DNA of 64,000 bases from Leuconostoc pseudomesenteroides KCTC 3652. Its GTDB lineage: Bacteria; Bacillota; Bacilli; Lactobacillales; Lactobacillaceae. The stretch is taken from the NCBI RefSeq assembly GCF_014634745.1, contig NZ_BMBP01000001.1, positions 372,001 to 436,000 on the forward strand, in the 5' to 3' direction. The notes under the pieces were generated by a model. The model was not told where the DNA came from. It worked only from the letters and a program-made list of their open reading frames with translations, and searched no databases. Both the position numbers and the translations under genes were made by a program. Positions 43,286-52,485 of the stretch are shown piece after piece (position 1 is the stretch's first letter; each line of letters opens with the position of its first letter).

Positions 43286-45406
43286 ATGGAAACACTCTAT
43301 ACCCTTTCGCTACTGCTCATTGGCGTTATTGCCACTAATATTATTAAAGACTTCATTCCAAAAATACCTGAAGCATTCATTCTAATCATTGTTGGTGTTG
43401 CTATGTCATTTACACCAATTTTTAACAATTTTGAATTAGAACCCGAATTTTTTATGTTAATGATTATTGCTCCGATTATGTTTATTGACGGTCAAAAACA
43501 ATCATTTTCCAAAATTAAAAAGCGATTTGGTGGTATTTGGACGCTGTCGGTCGTTCTGGCCGTAGTAACGGCTTTAGTGGTTGGTATGATTACCAATCAC
43601 GTTGAAGTAGCTTGGACACTGCCACTAGCCATTACATTAGCTGCCATCGTGACCCCTACTGACGCTGTTGCCGTCAAATCGCTAACTGCTGGTACCGACA
43701 TGCCTGAGGGCGTCGGTGAAGCATTAGAATTGGAATCACTTTTTAACGACGCCACAGGCTTAGTCATGTTAGATTTATCCTTGTCCGTCCTCTCAAAAGG
43801 CACTTTTTCGGTGCTTAACGGTCTGGAACACTTCTTTTTTGTCGCTTTTGGCGGGGTTGTCATTGGCACTATTTCTGGGCTTCTAATTGTGGCATTGCGT
43901 GTCAATTTGCAACAACGCGCCTCCAATCCTGAAACGACCATCATCCCCATCAGCTTATTAACACCGTTTGCTGTCTATTTATTAGCTGAACACTTAGGCA
44001 CATCTGGTATTTTAGCGGTCGTGGCCACTGGTATGGTCCACAACTGGGAATCAAGTCGTTTGCGACTAACTTCAACAAGTGTTCAGCTGACTTCAAGAAC
44101 TATTTGGGGCACCATTGCTGATGTTTTAAACGATATTGTCTTTCTAATTTTAGGTATTTCCTTACCAACTGTTTGGTCAGCCATGACTAAGATTGGGGTG
44201 TCTGGTACACTCCAACTAGCTGCGCTAAGTCTCTTAATTTATGTCGTTATGCTTGTATTACGATACTTTTGGGCTTTACGTGACGATGATCGTAACAATC
44301 GTTCACGTCGTCATCGTCAGACACTTCCTTCATTCTTTGGTGATCGTAATGATCAAAATCATCGTTTTTATGCCCAAATTTTTGCTATCAGCGGTGTTCA
44401 TGGTACTGTGACGCTAGCGATGGCTTTCTCATTACCTTATCAAATTGGCGGTCATGCCTTTCCGTATCGTGAAGAGCTCATCATTGTTGCCACCATCGTC
44501 ATTTTACTCAGCATGCTGATCAGTGCAATTGTATTACCACTTAGTTTGCCAAAAAAAGTAGAAGCTTATTCCGATAGTGATTTAATTCATATCCGTGATA
44601 AGATGGTCGATTATGCCTCACTCAAAATTTTAGATACTGTCACCGACCATAACACACGTGAAGTGCTATCAGCACAACTACAATCACAAAAAAATAAACT
44701 GTTTATGATGGATGACAGGAAACGTCAATCATCTGAATTTATTGATTTAATTGCTGACACGCAGGATTTTATGATAGCTTATGTGCATGGTGATTATGCC
44801 TCTGCAACATATAGCTTGACTACCATCAACGCTTATACAAAAATACTGACTTATTCATTTAATAATGGTCAAAAAACAATGGGACATTTTAGTCATCATT
44901 TGAAGCATACTTTGAAGCGCTTTATGAGACAATCTGCTTGGCACTTAGCTAATGGTGCAATTACCAAAGCGCAACGTGACCGAATACGAAAAACAAAGCT
45001 TGCTAGTGACCCCAAATTTGCCGAAAGCGTTGAAAAATGGACTAATACAAGAAAAGAAATGTTGCGCTTAAATGAGGATGTGATCACTGCCACAGACAAA
45101 CATTTAGATGATTTGTTAAGAGAACGCCTCGATAATAAACAAAGCGACAACGACTATATCTACATGACTCGCGAAACAATGAATCGCTTCTTCAGTGCCA
45201 TTAAACGTGATTACCGCCAACAAACAACACAAGTTGACAACAGCTTATACATCCAAGCATTTCAATTTGAATATGATTTTGTGCAACAGGGTGTCACAGA
45301 TGGCTTTATTCCAACGTCAATGGCGAGTGTCTTATACACTGAAATTAACCAAGCACAAACTTTACAGCTGCAAGAAAACAATCAGTTTGACGCCATTGGT
45401 GGCTAA
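43286..45406 (+). CDS. CPA1-type Na+(K+)/H+ antiporter
   Basis: 706 residues. The first ~420 residues are a Na_H_Exchanger membrane domain with about 12 segments. The ion-binding motifs are VTPTDAVAV and LESLFNDATGLV (conserved Asp). The last ~280 residues are a hydrophilic helical tail without a recognised domain. ATG at 43286 with GAGGA at 5 nt; a longer frame begins 12 bp earlier without a ribosome site. Role in pH and sodium homeostasis. The 165 bp upstream hold no clear promoter. Confidence 0.9.
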   Translation: METLYTLSLLLIGVIATNIIKDFIPKIPEAFILIIVGVAMSFTPIFNNFELEPEFFMLMIIAPIMFIDGQKQSFSKIKKRFGGIWTLSVVLAVVTALVVGMITNHVEVAWTLPLAITLAAIVTPTDAVAVKSLTAGTDMPEGVGEALELESLFNDATGLVMLDLSLSVLSKGTFSVLNGLEHFFFVAFGGVVIGTISGLLIVALRVNLQQRASNPETTIIPISLLTPFAVYLLAEHLGTSGILAVVATGMVHNWESSRLRLTSTSVQLTSRTIWGTIADVLNDIVFLILGISLPTVWSAMTKIGVSGTLQLAALSLLIYVVMLVLRYFWALRDDDRNNRSRRHRQTLPSFFGDRNDQNHRFYAQIFAISGVHGTVTLAMAFSLPYQIGGHAFPYREELIIVATIVILLSMLISAIVLPLSLPKKVEAYSDSDLIHIRDKMVDYASLKILDTVTDHNTREVLSAQLQSQKNKLFMMDDRKRQSSEFIDLIADTQDFMIAYVHGDYASATYSLTTINAYTKILTYSFNNGQKTMGHFSHHLKHTLKRFMRQSAWHLANGAITKAQRDRIRKTKLASDPKFAESVEKWTNTRKEMLRLNEDVITATDKHLDDLLRERLDNKQSDNDYIYMTRETMNRFFSAIKRDYRQQTTQVDNSLYIQAFQFEYDFVQQGVTDGFIPTSMASVLYTEINQAQTLQLQENNQFDAIGG

Positions 45407-45435
45407 AAAAAGAACTTCAGTGAAGTTCTTTTTTT
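45405..45435. terminator. Bidirectional terminator
   Basis: A 15-bp stem (AAAAAAAGAACTTCA / TGAAGTTCTTTTTTT) with a one-base formal loop, shared by the convergent antiporter and DUF1054 genes. Confidence 0.9.
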
Positions 45436-46027
45436 AAACGAGTTGTTCATAAATTAGTTTTAATGTTCTTAGAGCATCGCTTAATGCCACCACTAGGCTT
45501 TCAGTGCCCACGCGTTGATCACCTCTTGGTATCACAACGCCAATCAACACCTCACTGTGTTTGACATCTTGATACCGTTTAACTAAGTGTGAATAGTCTG
45601 ACAGGGGCACTGTTTCATTGACCATGTGGTCAGGACTAAGCCGATAACTGGCTGGTAAAGATAAAACCATATCAGTCACTGCTGTCATTTTATTGACAAT
45701 GTCAGCAGTTTGTTTTGGCTTCATATTTTCTTCAATCGCCAAATAAAAATAAATATGATCAGCCCACATACCCAGCTCAAAGTGCGGCAACATTTTATAC
45801 CCGCGTCGATTGGGTGCAAAAGCCACCCATGTATTATCCGGCGCATAGGTAGTTCGCCGCAAATGTTTTGCGACATGTGCATACCATTCTTGTCCATTTT
45901 CTTGCAAAATTGGTAAAGCTATGTCAGCAAATTCAACAAATTTTGGATCAATAATAGCCTTAATTTTAGCCATTCGCCCTGCTAACGTTTCATCATTAAA
46001 AATATCAAAATCACTGTCTTGAAACAA
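45434..46027 (-). CDS. DUF1054 family protein (YktB-like)
   Basis: 197 residues, the full family length. Recognised by the opening FQDSDFDIFNDETLAGRMAKIK and by HVAKHLRRTTYAPDNTWVAFAPNRRGYKMLPHF. Function unknown. It overlaps the upstream YihY-like gene by 17 bp, so the two are probably cotranscribed. Confidence 0.85.
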   Translation of the reverse strand: MFQDSDFDIFNDETLAGRMAKIKAIIDPKFVEFADIALPILQENGQEWYAHVAKHLRRTTYAPDNTWVAFAPNRRGYKMLPHFELGMWADHIYFYLAIEENMKPKQTADIVNKMTAVTDMVLSLPASYRLSPDHMVNETVPLSDYSHLVKRYQDVKHSEVLIGVVIPRGDQRVGTESLVVALSDALRTLKLIYEQLV

Positions 46028-46871
46028 GATCTTTCCCCCATTTTATCTCAGCTATCCACTTTATAATTACATATCCCAATACTAAAATTGTTGCAATCAA
46101 ATTTAACCAAATCAACAGTACAATCATAGAACTCACAGATTGATAGAAGTCATATTTCCCAATCGCAATCTTAGCATAGATGGTAAACCCTTTGTTCAAA
46201 GCATTTAGCATCAATAATTCTATGAAACTGCCAATCACGACAAATCGCAGAGGCGCTCTAGCATCTTTAGTGGGTAACAAAAAGTTCATCATGGTTAAAG
46301 CTAACCACATCCCCAACCAAATAAACCAACGTGTTTGGTGTTGCAAAAAGCTGGTCCATTGCGTATGCGGCAAGTGCTGCATAGCAATCGTTAGAACATT
46401 ACTCCCAATCATCAATAAAGCGAACGCTGCAATAATCACAAGTAACCATAGAAATGAAAACAAACGTGTCAACATGTTATTAAAACGTTCATCAACATCA
46501 GCAATGGCATTGAAAGACTTACGGAATACAGCAATCACGCGAGAAATTGACCAAATGGTGAAGATAACAGTAAACGACAGTAATGAGGCACTTTTTGACG
46601 CCAAAACTGACTGCATAATTGGAATCACAATATTTTCAATATTTTTTGGTAGCATATTGCGCATGGCAGTCAATAAATCTGCTGTACTAAAGCTTGTAAA
46701 GGACACGATCATCGCTGCGCCCATCAATATTGGAAACACTGTTAACAAAGCATAATAAGCAAAAGTCGGACCAACGTAACCGATTTGTGATCGCGAAAAA
46801 AGCTCGCCTAAGGTGGATAATTTAAAACGCGCATCGATCACACGCCATGTTTGCTTAATTTTGTTATTCAT
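46011..46871 (-). CDS. YihY/BrkB-family inner membrane protein
   Basis: 286 residues with about six hydrophobic segments. Family pattern: YVGPTFAYYALLTVFPILM near residue 32, TIWSISRVIAVFRKSFNAIADVDE near 112, then NFLLPTKDARAPLRFVVIG. Formerly annotated as ribonuclease BN, which is wrong for this family. Function unknown. Confidence 0.88.
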   Translation of the reverse strand: MNNKIKQTWRVIDARFKLSTLGELFSRSQIGYVGPTFAYYALLTVFPILMGAAMIVSFTSFSTADLLTAMRNMLPKNIENIVIPIMQSVLASKSASLLSFTVIFTIWSISRVIAVFRKSFNAIADVDERFNNMLTRLFSFLWLLVIIAAFALLMIGSNVLTIAMQHLPHTQWTSFLQHQTRWFIWLGMWLALTMMNFLLPTKDARAPLRFVVIGSFIELLMLNALNKGFTIYAKIAIGKYDFYQSVSSMIVLLIWLNLIATILVLGYVIIKWIAEIKWGKDLVSRQ

Positions 46872-46914
46872 GGTCCCATTATCTCAAATATCAAGCCCCA
46901 TGAGCAAGTCTATC

Positions 46915-47604
46915 TCAAAACAATTTTCCAATACCAAAGTGAATGGCGACTGTTACAAGACCAATAATAATGTTTCGGATAACGGCACGCTTAACAAGAC
47001 CGTTAGAAATTTTGGCACTCAAAAATCCAGTTAACGCGACAGCCACAACAGTCGCAACAATGGTAGCAACAAATTGATAGCGTCCTGTGACCAATATTAA
47101 GGCAGCTAATGGAAAAACGCCCCCAATCGCAGCACTAAATAGTGACGACCATGCTGCTGACCAAGGATTCATATAATGTCCCAACGTCAAATCGTATTTA
47201 ACACTCAAAACTGTTTCGAGTGGTTTTTTAACTAATAGTTCATCTGCAATCGCTAGCGCTGTATTTTGAGATACCCCACGCTCAACATAAAAATCTGCCA
47301 CGCTCCTTCGCTGTCCTTCAAAATCATCATGTAATAACTTTTTTTCACGTGCGACGACGACTTTTTCACTATCAGATTGCGAACTTACTGACGCATATTC
47401 CCCTGAAGCCATCGACAAAGCACACGCTAACAAATCTGCTAAACCAGCAATAAATATCGCAAAATGATTAGTCGTGGCGGCTGCAACCGAAAACAAGACA
47501 CCAACAACAGTTAAAATGCCATCATTTGCCCCAAGAACACCTGCTCGAATCGCGTTTAGTCGCTCATCCATTGTCATACTTTTATTATTTCTTTGCTTTG
47601 ACAT
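46915..47604 (-). CDS. VIT1/CCC1-family metal transporter, copy 2
   Basis: 229 residues, about five hydrophobic segments. Shares LRAGVLGANDGILTVVGV-type start and SMASGEYASVSSQSD with the paralogue upstream (NAIRAGVLGANDGILT here). The polar loop EGQRRSVADFYVERGVSQNTALAIADELL is the cytosolic metal-binding region of the family. Members move Fe2+ or Mn2+ out of the cytosol. Good ribosome site (AGGGGG), 12 bp after copy 1. Confidence 0.9.
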   Translation of the reverse strand: MSKQRNNKSMTMDERLNAIRAGVLGANDGILTVVGVLFSVAAATTNHFAIFIAGLADLLACALSMASGEYASVSSQSDSEKVVVAREKKLLHDDFEGQRRSVADFYVERGVSQNTALAIADELLVKKPLETVLSVKYDLTLGHYMNPWSAAWSSLFSAAIGGVFPLAALILVTGRYQFVATIVATVVAVALTGFLSAKISNGLVKRAVIRNIIIGLVTVAIHFGIGKLF

Positions 47605-47616
47605 TGTGTCCCCCTT

Positions 47617-48294
47617 TTATCGAAATAAACTACCAATGGCAAATGTCACAACCATCGTAAATATACCTGCTAACACATTTCGGATAGCAGCATGTTTTTT
47701 ATCAGCACCATTCAAATGTGCAGCGACATAGCCTGTCAGTGCTAAGGCAATAGCAACGGCGAAAAAAGTCAACCATTCACGACTGCTTTTAGGTGACAAA
47801 TACATTGCTAACATCGGCAAAATAGACCCAACTGGAAAACTAATTAACGAAGCTAATGCCGCATCTTTGGCACTCAATTCATTGTCTAATGAGAAACCAA
47901 ATCGTTCACGAACTGTGGTTACAAGTGGTTCCTTAGTCATCATTTCACGAGTTGCTTGCATTGCAAGCTGCTCAGAAATACCATTATCTTCATATTTCTT
48001 TTGAACAAAGTTGAACTCACCTTCAAAATTTTGTTCCAACGCTAATGATTGTTCTCGTCGCACTTTTTCTTGTGCATCATGTTGTGAACTCACGGACACA
48101 TATTCTCCCATTGCCATGGAAACCGTTCCGGCTAAAGTACCGGCAAAACCTGCTAAAAGAATTGTTCCAGTATGACTGGTGGCGCCAGCAACACCCAATA
48201 TAATTCCTGATACTGACAAGATGCCATCATTGGCGCCCATCACTGCAGCACGAATGACATTGTTACGTTGCATCAAACTCTGCTTTTCCGACAT
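47617..48294 (-). CDS. VIT1/CCC1-family metal transporter, copy 1
   Basis: 225 residues, same architecture as its downstream neighbour: NVIRAAVMGANDGILSVSG, SMAMGEYVSVSSQHDAQE, loop FNFVQKKYEDNGISEQLAMQATREMM, and the closing GADKKHAAIRNVLAGIFTM. Probable iron or manganese exporter. First of a tandem pair controlled by a promoter with a Fur/PerR-type box, divergent from a Fur-family gene. Confidence 0.9.
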   Translation of the reverse strand: MSEKQSLMQRNNVIRAAVMGANDGILSVSGIILGVAGATSHTGTILLAGFAGTLAGTVSMAMGEYVSVSSQHDAQEKVRREQSLALEQNFEGEFNFVQKKYEDNGISEQLAMQATREMMTKEPLVTTVRERFGFSLDNELSAKDAALASLISFPVGSILPMLAMYLSPKSSREWLTFFAVAIALALTGYVAAHLNGADKKHAAIRNVLAGIFTMVVTFAIGSLFR

Positions 48295-48312
48295 TTTATT
48301 CCCCCCTCGATT

Positions 48313-48327
48313 TTAGAATCATTCTAA
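48313..48327. promoter_or_regulatory. Fur/PerR-type operator
   Basis: TTAGAATCATTCTAA, a perfect 7-1-7 palindrome close to the Per/Fur box consensus (TTATAATNATTATAA). It lies just downstream of the VIT operon start. Confidence 0.75.
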
Positions 48328-48336
48328 TATAATAAC

Positions 48337-48365
48337 ATCATAACGCTCTTTTTATCACAATTCAA
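48337..48365 (-). promoter_or_regulatory. VIT operon promoter
   Basis: TTGAAT (48360-48365), 17-bp spacer, TATGAT (48337-48342) on the minus strand. Confidence 0.65.
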
Positions 48366-48370
48366 GTTTC

Positions 48371-48399
48371 TTGGTAGAATATTTTAGACGTGATATAAT
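48371..48399 (+). promoter_or_regulatory. Promoter of the Fur-family gene
   Basis: TTGGTA (48371-48376), 17-bp spacer, extended -10 TGATATAAT (TATAAT at 48394-48399). Confidence 0.7.
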
Positions 48400-48424
48400 G
48401 AGGTCATATTAAATGGAGATGCTG

Positions 48425-48829
48425 ATGCCTGATCAAAAATTGCGCAACATGTTGCAAGAACGTGGACTAAAAGCAACGTCTCAGCGTATGATTATTTTAG
48501 ATTATCTGATGTCTCACAAAACCCATCCGACAGCTGAAATGATCCACGCTGACTTGCAATCAATTAGTTTAGCCACCGTTTATAATACGCTCGAAAAATT
48601 AATAGAAACTGGTTTAGTCGTTGTTATCGACGTGAACGATGATAAACGCCACTTTGATTATTATGGCAAACCACACTATCACATCATAAACCAAGAAACA
48701 CACGAGATTATTGATGCTAATAATTTTGACGTGCAGCCATTAATTGACGCGGCTCGTAAGGCAAGCGGTCTCAATATTTCTGGTTATCACATTGAGTTAT
48801 ATGGTATTGACCCTAAAGATGCAAAATAA
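48425..48829 (+). CDS. Fur-family metal- or peroxide-responsive repressor without cysteines
   Basis: 134 residues. Winged helix (LKATSQRMIILDYLMSHKTHPTAEMIH ... SLATVYNTLEKLIETGLV, 15-70), then the regulatory metal site region KRHFDYYGKPHYHIINQETHEIID. His and Asp positions of the PerR/Fur regulatory site are kept. The structural zinc CxxC, normally right after HxHxxC, reads NQET, and the protein has no Cys at all. ATG at 48425 follows GGAG. Probably represses the divergent VIT pair. Confidence 0.88.
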   Translation: MPDQKLRNMLQERGLKATSQRMIILDYLMSHKTHPTAEMIHADLQSISLATVYNTLEKLIETGLVVVIDVNDDKRHFDYYGKPHYHIINQETHEIIDANNFDVQPLIDAARKASGLNISGYHIELYGIDPKDAK

Positions 48830-48864
48830 AAACACAACTGTTATGAACAACAGCTGTGTTTTTA
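48828..48864. terminator. Bidirectional terminator after the Fur-family gene
   Basis: AAAACACAACTGTT / AACAGCTGTGTTTT with one mismatch, A and T runs at the ends, between convergent genes. Confidence 0.8.
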
Positions 48865-49797
48865 TTTGTCATACTGATTCAAAAAGTTGGTCACTTTTTG
48901 TCGATAAGCTACGGGATGATCTGGAAAACTTTGCACATGTTTTGAACCACTCGTCACCCACAATTTTTTTGGCCCCTTTGTTGCCGCGTAAAGCTGATAA
49001 ACCATGCGTGTTGGTACAAACGTATCTTTGTCACCATGAATGAACAACATTGGTCGTTTATTTTTCGCAACCTGCTTCAACGGACTAGCCTCACCATATG
49101 AGTATCCAGCTCGTACTTTGGAAATACCGGAGACAATGTTAACAATAGGGAACCAAGGTAGCCCATACATATCCCCAGCCTCATGTTTCACTTCTGCCAA
49201 AACACTAGTGTATGACGAATCTTCGATAAACGCTTTCACTTGTTTTGGCAAATCATGTTCACCAGAAACATTAACAACAGTTGCTGCACCCATGCTCATT
49301 CCGTACATAACAATATCAGATTGTTGCCCATTTTTCTTTAGAACCTGATTAATCCAGCCCATATAATCACGACGATCTGTCCAACCGTATCCAATTAATT
49401 TACCCTGTGAATCACCATGTGCACGATTATCTGGAATTAACACATTATAGCCAAGATCGTGAAATAGTTCGCCGTAGATGGCCATCGTTGTTTTATTATT
49501 ATGCCAACCATGTGCCAAAATTGCGGTTTTATTTGTTGGCCGACTAGCTGTCACATACCAAGCATCGAGTGTCAGCCCATCCAAAGTTTTTTGCGTCCAA
49601 GTCGCTTTATGACGTGCTAAAAACGTGTGCTCATAATCATAGACAGGACTGGATTTTGGTCTAAGTGCATCTGGTTTATTTGCAGCGGGATTGCGAACTT
49701 CTGCAACATGAAAAAAATACATCGCCGCTGATAATAATATCAGCATGACTACGGTTACCAGACCAATTAACCACTTATAGACACTTCTCATACTCAC
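48862..49797 (-). CDS. Alpha/beta hydrolase, membrane-anchored
   Basis: 311 residues. One N-terminal hydrophobic segment (LIGLVTVVMLILLSAAMYFF, about 10-29) with no obvious cleavage site, so the enzyme probably faces outward. Oxyanion HGWHNNKT, nucleophile elbow GMSMGAAT near 165, Asp in GDKDTFVP and His in GSKHVQSFPDHP. Similar to YqkD/FrsA-like esterases or peptidases; substrate unknown. Confidence 0.88.
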   Translation of the reverse strand: MSMRSVYKWLIGLVTVVMLILLSAAMYFFHVAEVRNPAANKPDALRPKSSPVYDYEHTFLARHKATWTQKTLDGLTLDAWYVTASRPTNKTAILAHGWHNNKTTMAIYGELFHDLGYNVLIPDNRAHGDSQGKLIGYGWTDRRDYMGWINQVLKKNGQQSDIVMYGMSMGAATVVNVSGEHDLPKQVKAFIEDSSYTSVLAEVKHEAGDMYGLPWFPIVNIVSGISKVRAGYSYGEASPLKQVAKNKRPMLFIHGDKDTFVPTRMVYQLYAATKGPKKLWVTSGSKHVQSFPDHPVAYRQKVTNFLNQYDK

Positions 49798-49981
49798 ATT
49801 CTCCTCGAATTCAATCTTTTTATTTTACAACTTAATTGTATAGGGGGCAAATATGTTGATTCCCACTATTTTTAATCCTTTCAAAAATTGCCATGTTGTT
49901 CTCCTCATAATCTCATATATCCAATTTTTTCAAACAATGTTATCATAAGGTAACGATAAAAATAAATTGAGGTATTCAATC

Positions 49982-51793
49982 ATGGCTTATTCACAAACTT
50001 GGGATTTGGAAAGTATTTTCCCGGGTGGCATCACATCACCACAACTCACTCAAAAATACGATCTCATCACTTCTCAAACACAAGACTTCGCGACAAAAGT
50101 TGACGCATACCGCGCATCTGATGATAAAGATTTTGACCAATTAGCTAACTTAGCTGATTTAGCACAAACAATTAGTGCTGGTATTGGCACAGCAGGTATT
50201 TTTGTTAATGGTTGGTCATCTGTTGATTATGGTAATAGTGTCTATGCACCTCATTTTGATAAATTAGGTAACTTGTGGGTTGCTTTTTCAACGCCACTCA
50301 ACCGCTTCCAAAAGCTGTTATTACAATTAGATGATGCAACCTTTGCCACAGCCATTAAAACACAACGCTTATCACCGATTGCTTTCTATTTGACAGAGCT
50401 ACGTACGGATGCCAAGCGTCTTTTGGATGACAGCACTGAGTCGTTGATCAATCAATTTGACCTTGATGGTCAGCAAGCATGGTCTCAACACTATGACACT
50501 ATTTCGGCTTCACTCTCAATGAACTACACTGACGAAACGGGCAAAACACGACAAATTTCCGCTGGTCAAGCGCTTAATATGCTAGACGGTGAACCCAATA
50601 ACGAGACGCGCGCCAATATTATGGCTAATTATGAGAAAATGTGGGGTAATGCAGAAAATCTCACTGCTGACACGCTGAATCATTTGGCTGGGTTCCGATT
50701 AACTAATCAGAAAGCACATCAACGTCAAAACTATTTAGAACAACCTTTGGAAATGAATCGCATGTCTGAAGAAACCTTAAAGGCGATGTGGCAAGTCGTT
50801 GATAACAACAAAGGCATGTTCAAACCTTACTTTGATCGTAAAAAAGCCTTGCTTGGTCTCTCGCAATTAGGTTGGCAAGATCAAGTTGCCCCGCTCACAA
50901 ACATCGGTGACTACAGCCCTAAAGAAGTCTCTTACGATGAAGCAGCACAATTTATTATCACGCAATTTGGTAAGTTTTCACCTAAAATGGCTGATTTTGC
51001 CAAAACGGCATTTGAAAATAATTGGATTGAATCTGAAAACCGCCCTGGCAAACAACCGGGCGGCTATATGGAATCTGTCCCTGATTTACATGAATCACGC
51101 ATTTTTCTAACTTATACTGGATCAGTCAATGATGCCGCAACGATTGCCCATGAGTTGGGACACGCTTTTCACTCTGCACAACTTAATGATTTGCCGTTCT
51201 GGCGTGATGCGTATGCCATGAATGTCGCTGAAACAGCTTCAACTTTCGCCGAACTTATTGTCAATGACGCTAACGTAAAAGCAGCAACGACTGACGCTGA
51301 AAAAGTGGTCTTATTAGACGCTAAAATGACTAATCCTATTGCCATGTTTTTGAATATTCATGCGCGTTTCTTATTTGAAGATGCTTTCTATACTGAACGT
51401 CAAAATGGCGTTGTCACACCGCAACGACTGAACGAATTGATGGATGAAGCACAAAAAAGTGCCTTTGATGGTATGCTAGATACACGTCACCCACATTTCT
51501 GGTCTTCAAAGTTGCACTTCTTTATTGATTCAGTCCCATTTTATAATTTCCCATACACTTTCGGCTATCTCTTTTCAGCCGGTATTTATGCACAAGCACA
51601 AAAAGATGGTGATAATTTCGAGGATAAATATATTGCGTTGCTTCGTGACACAGCAAATATGACATCAGAAGAATTAGCTCAAAAACATTTAGGTGTTGAT
51701 CTGACTAAGCCAGATTTCTGGCAAGCTGGTGCTGATTTGGTTAAAAAAGATATTGATGAATTCTTGTCGCTATCTGAACAATTTATCAAGTAA
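49982..51793 (+). CDS. pepF: Oligoendopeptidase F (PepF)
   Basis: 603 residues, family M3 metallopeptidase cutting 7-17-residue peptides in the cytoplasm. Zinc site HELGHAFHSAQ near 390, with the distal Glu in NVAETASTFAE. N-terminal helical PepF domain present. The ATG at 49982 has TGAGG nine nt upstream. The 180-bp upstream gap holds no clear promoter hexamers. Confidence 0.95.
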   Translation: MAYSQTWDLESIFPGGITSPQLTQKYDLITSQTQDFATKVDAYRASDDKDFDQLANLADLAQTISAGIGTAGIFVNGWSSVDYGNSVYAPHFDKLGNLWVAFSTPLNRFQKLLLQLDDATFATAIKTQRLSPIAFYLTELRTDAKRLLDDSTESLINQFDLDGQQAWSQHYDTISASLSMNYTDETGKTRQISAGQALNMLDGEPNNETRANIMANYEKMWGNAENLTADTLNHLAGFRLTNQKAHQRQNYLEQPLEMNRMSEETLKAMWQVVDNNKGMFKPYFDRKKALLGLSQLGWQDQVAPLTNIGDYSPKEVSYDEAAQFIITQFGKFSPKMADFAKTAFENNWIESENRPGKQPGGYMESVPDLHESRIFLTYTGSVNDAATIAHELGHAFHSAQLNDLPFWRDAYAMNVAETASTFAELIVNDANVKAATTDAEKVVLLDAKMTNPIAMFLNIHARFLFEDAFYTERQNGVVTPQRLNELMDEAQKSAFDGMLDTRHPHFWSSKLHFFIDSVPFYNFPYTFGYLFSAGIYAQAQKDGDNFEDKYIALLRDTANMTSEELAQKHLGVDLTKPDFWQAGADLVKKDIDEFLSLSEQFIK

Positions 51794-51803
51794 AAATCAT
51801 ATT

Positions 51804-51840
51804 AAAGAGGCTCAACGTGTTAAACATGTTGAGCCTCTTT
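51804..51840. terminator. Bidirectional terminator between pepF and thiE
   Basis: AAAGAGGCTCAAC / GTTGAGCCTCTTT, a perfect 13-bp stem flanked by A and T runs. Confidence 0.9.
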
Positions 51841-51846
51841 TAATCT

Positions 51847-52485
51847 TTATGAGTTTTGTTGCCAATTTATCACTGCGTCTGCGACATTATCAGCTGCACT
51901 AATCATGCTAATAACAGCAACGCCATTGATGCCAGTCGTATAAATATCATCAATATTTTGATTTGAAATACCACCAATAGCGACGATTGGCCAATCACTA
52001 ATGCTTTTAATGTGTCTCAAGCCTTCAAGACCAATTGGTGGGTTAGCATCAGCCTTTGTCTGCGTCGCAAATATTGGTCCAACACCGATGTAATCAATTC
52101 CGGATAGACCTTCTAAACGATGAAAATCTGACTTTGTCGTCACGGACACACCAACAAACATACCATTGCAAGCGCGCACATTTTCAATAATACTACCATC
52201 TTTTTGACCAAAGTGTACACCATCAGCGTGAATTTGGTGAGCTAATGGTATATCATCATCGATGATTAAAGGCACATGATACTGGCGTGTTAAATCGCGT
52301 ACACGCTCTGCCACACGATATTTTTCAGCGCCTTTTAATGCGCCATCACCTTTTTCACGATATTGAAAAGCAGTAATACCATATTTCAAAGCGATTGTTA
52401 AAATATCAAAAAATTGTGATTCGTTTTCCACATTTTGAGTGCCTAAAACAAAATAACGTCGTAATATTAACGGATTAAATGTCAT
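51847..52485 (-). CDS. thiE: Thiamine-phosphate synthase (ThiE)
   Basis: 212 residues, TIM barrel. Joins HMP-PP and thiazole phosphate. Motifs FQYREKGDGALKG (pyrophosphate site), IIDDDIPLAHQIHADGVHFGQKDG, IGVGPIFATQTKADA and VAIGGISNQN. The ATG at 52485 follows GAGG; it overlaps thiD by 11 bp. Last gene of the salvage operon. Confidence 0.95.
   Translation of the reverse strand: MTFNPLILRRYFVLGTQNVENESQFFDILTIALKYGITAFQYREKGDGALKGAEKYRVAERVRDLTRQYHVPLIIDDDIPLAHQIHADGVHFGQKDGSIIENVRACNGMFVGVSVTTKSDFHRLEGLSGIDYIGVGPIFATQTKADANPPIGLEGLRHIKSISDWPIVAIGGISNQNIDDIYTTGINGVAVISMISAADNVADAVINWQQNS

Noticed and set aside
46180-46755. 191-residue plus-strand frame inside the YihY gene
   Set aside because: Antisense shadow of a clear membrane-protein gene.
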